Below are positions 37,184-37,189 of a DNA stretch of 37,189 nucleotides, in pieces. The stretch's first letter is position 1, and the number at the start of each line of letters is the position of its first letter. The stretch comes from a virus. Where the stretch lies: IMG/VR virus record IMGVR_UViG_3300008119_001212, positions 1-37,189 of that record. One strand, 5' to 3'. The notes under the pieces were generated by a model. That model did no database searches. It had not been told where the DNA came from and saw only the letters and a list, made by a program, of their open reading frames with translations. The position numbers and the translations under genes are program-made.

Positions 37184-37189
37184 TTTGCG

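Overview
The window reads as part of a large, strictly lytic, tailed-phage genome (T4-like replisome), probably infecting a member of the Bacteroidota. Every supported gene is on the minus strand, so transcription runs from position 37189 towards 1. Genes are tightly packed, with many 1-4 base start/stop overlaps. The DNA is AT-rich. Starts are preceded by A/T-rich sequence rather than Shine-Dalgarno sites, which fits Bacteroidota translation. The replication proteins are T4-type: family B DNA polymerase, sliding clamp, and large and small clamp-loader subunits. The host assignment is inference.

Layout in the direction of transcription. (a) 37183-35047: two tandem HNH nuclease paralogues, a probable virion surface protein with an arabinofuranosidase-like N-terminal region, and two small proteins. 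(b) 34894-34052: a stand-alone alanyl-tRNA-synthetase-like catalytic core. It is followed by a transcription unit (about 34025-33277) with tRNA-Glu(UUC), tRNA-Ser(UGA), tRNA-Thr(UGU), structured spacer RNA and a strong terminator. (c) 33263-31234: small membrane proteins, a HAD-like phosphatase and a lytic transglycosylase coupled to a one-helix membrane protein. (d) 31178-24015: a 7-deazaguanine system with dpdA, queC, queD, queE and folE, mixed with a hypoxanthine/guanine phosphoribosyltransferase, a thioredoxin, a YadA-head-repeat surface protein and several small genes. (e) 24012-13879: MazG-like protein, DNA polymerase, sliding clamp, GroES, GroEL, clamp loader large and small subunits and a second MazG-like protein. 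(f) 13867-11089: small coupled genes, a RecB/Cas4-like nuclease, a sirtuin and a ribbon-helix-helix protein. (g) 11047-2655: a glycan island with several glycosyltransferases, a mannose-6-phosphate-isomerase-like cupin and a methyltransferase. One glycosyltransferase in it is disrupted by an in-frame TAA and an apparent internal deletion. (h) 2655-1: small membrane and zinc-finger proteins, a degenerate HNH protein and hypothetical genes; the last runs off the left edge.

How the genes fit together. FolE, QueD, QueE and QueC are the four enzymes that make preQ0 from GTP. DpdA is the transglycosylase type that swaps guanine in DNA for a 7-deazaguanine, so the phage probably carries preQ0-type modified DNA that resists restriction. 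The phosphoribosyltransferase may salvage the displaced guanine. No QueF or amidotransferase-type gene is visible here, so preQ0 itself is the simplest product.

Regulation. About 18 sites share a motif that reads TTYGTATATTC on the coding strand, 5-30 bases upstream of start codons or RNA genes. At many of these the motif's leading T residues are also the T-tract of a hairpin terminator, forming compact terminator-promoter units. Two such hairpins hold the upstream gene's stop codon in their loop.
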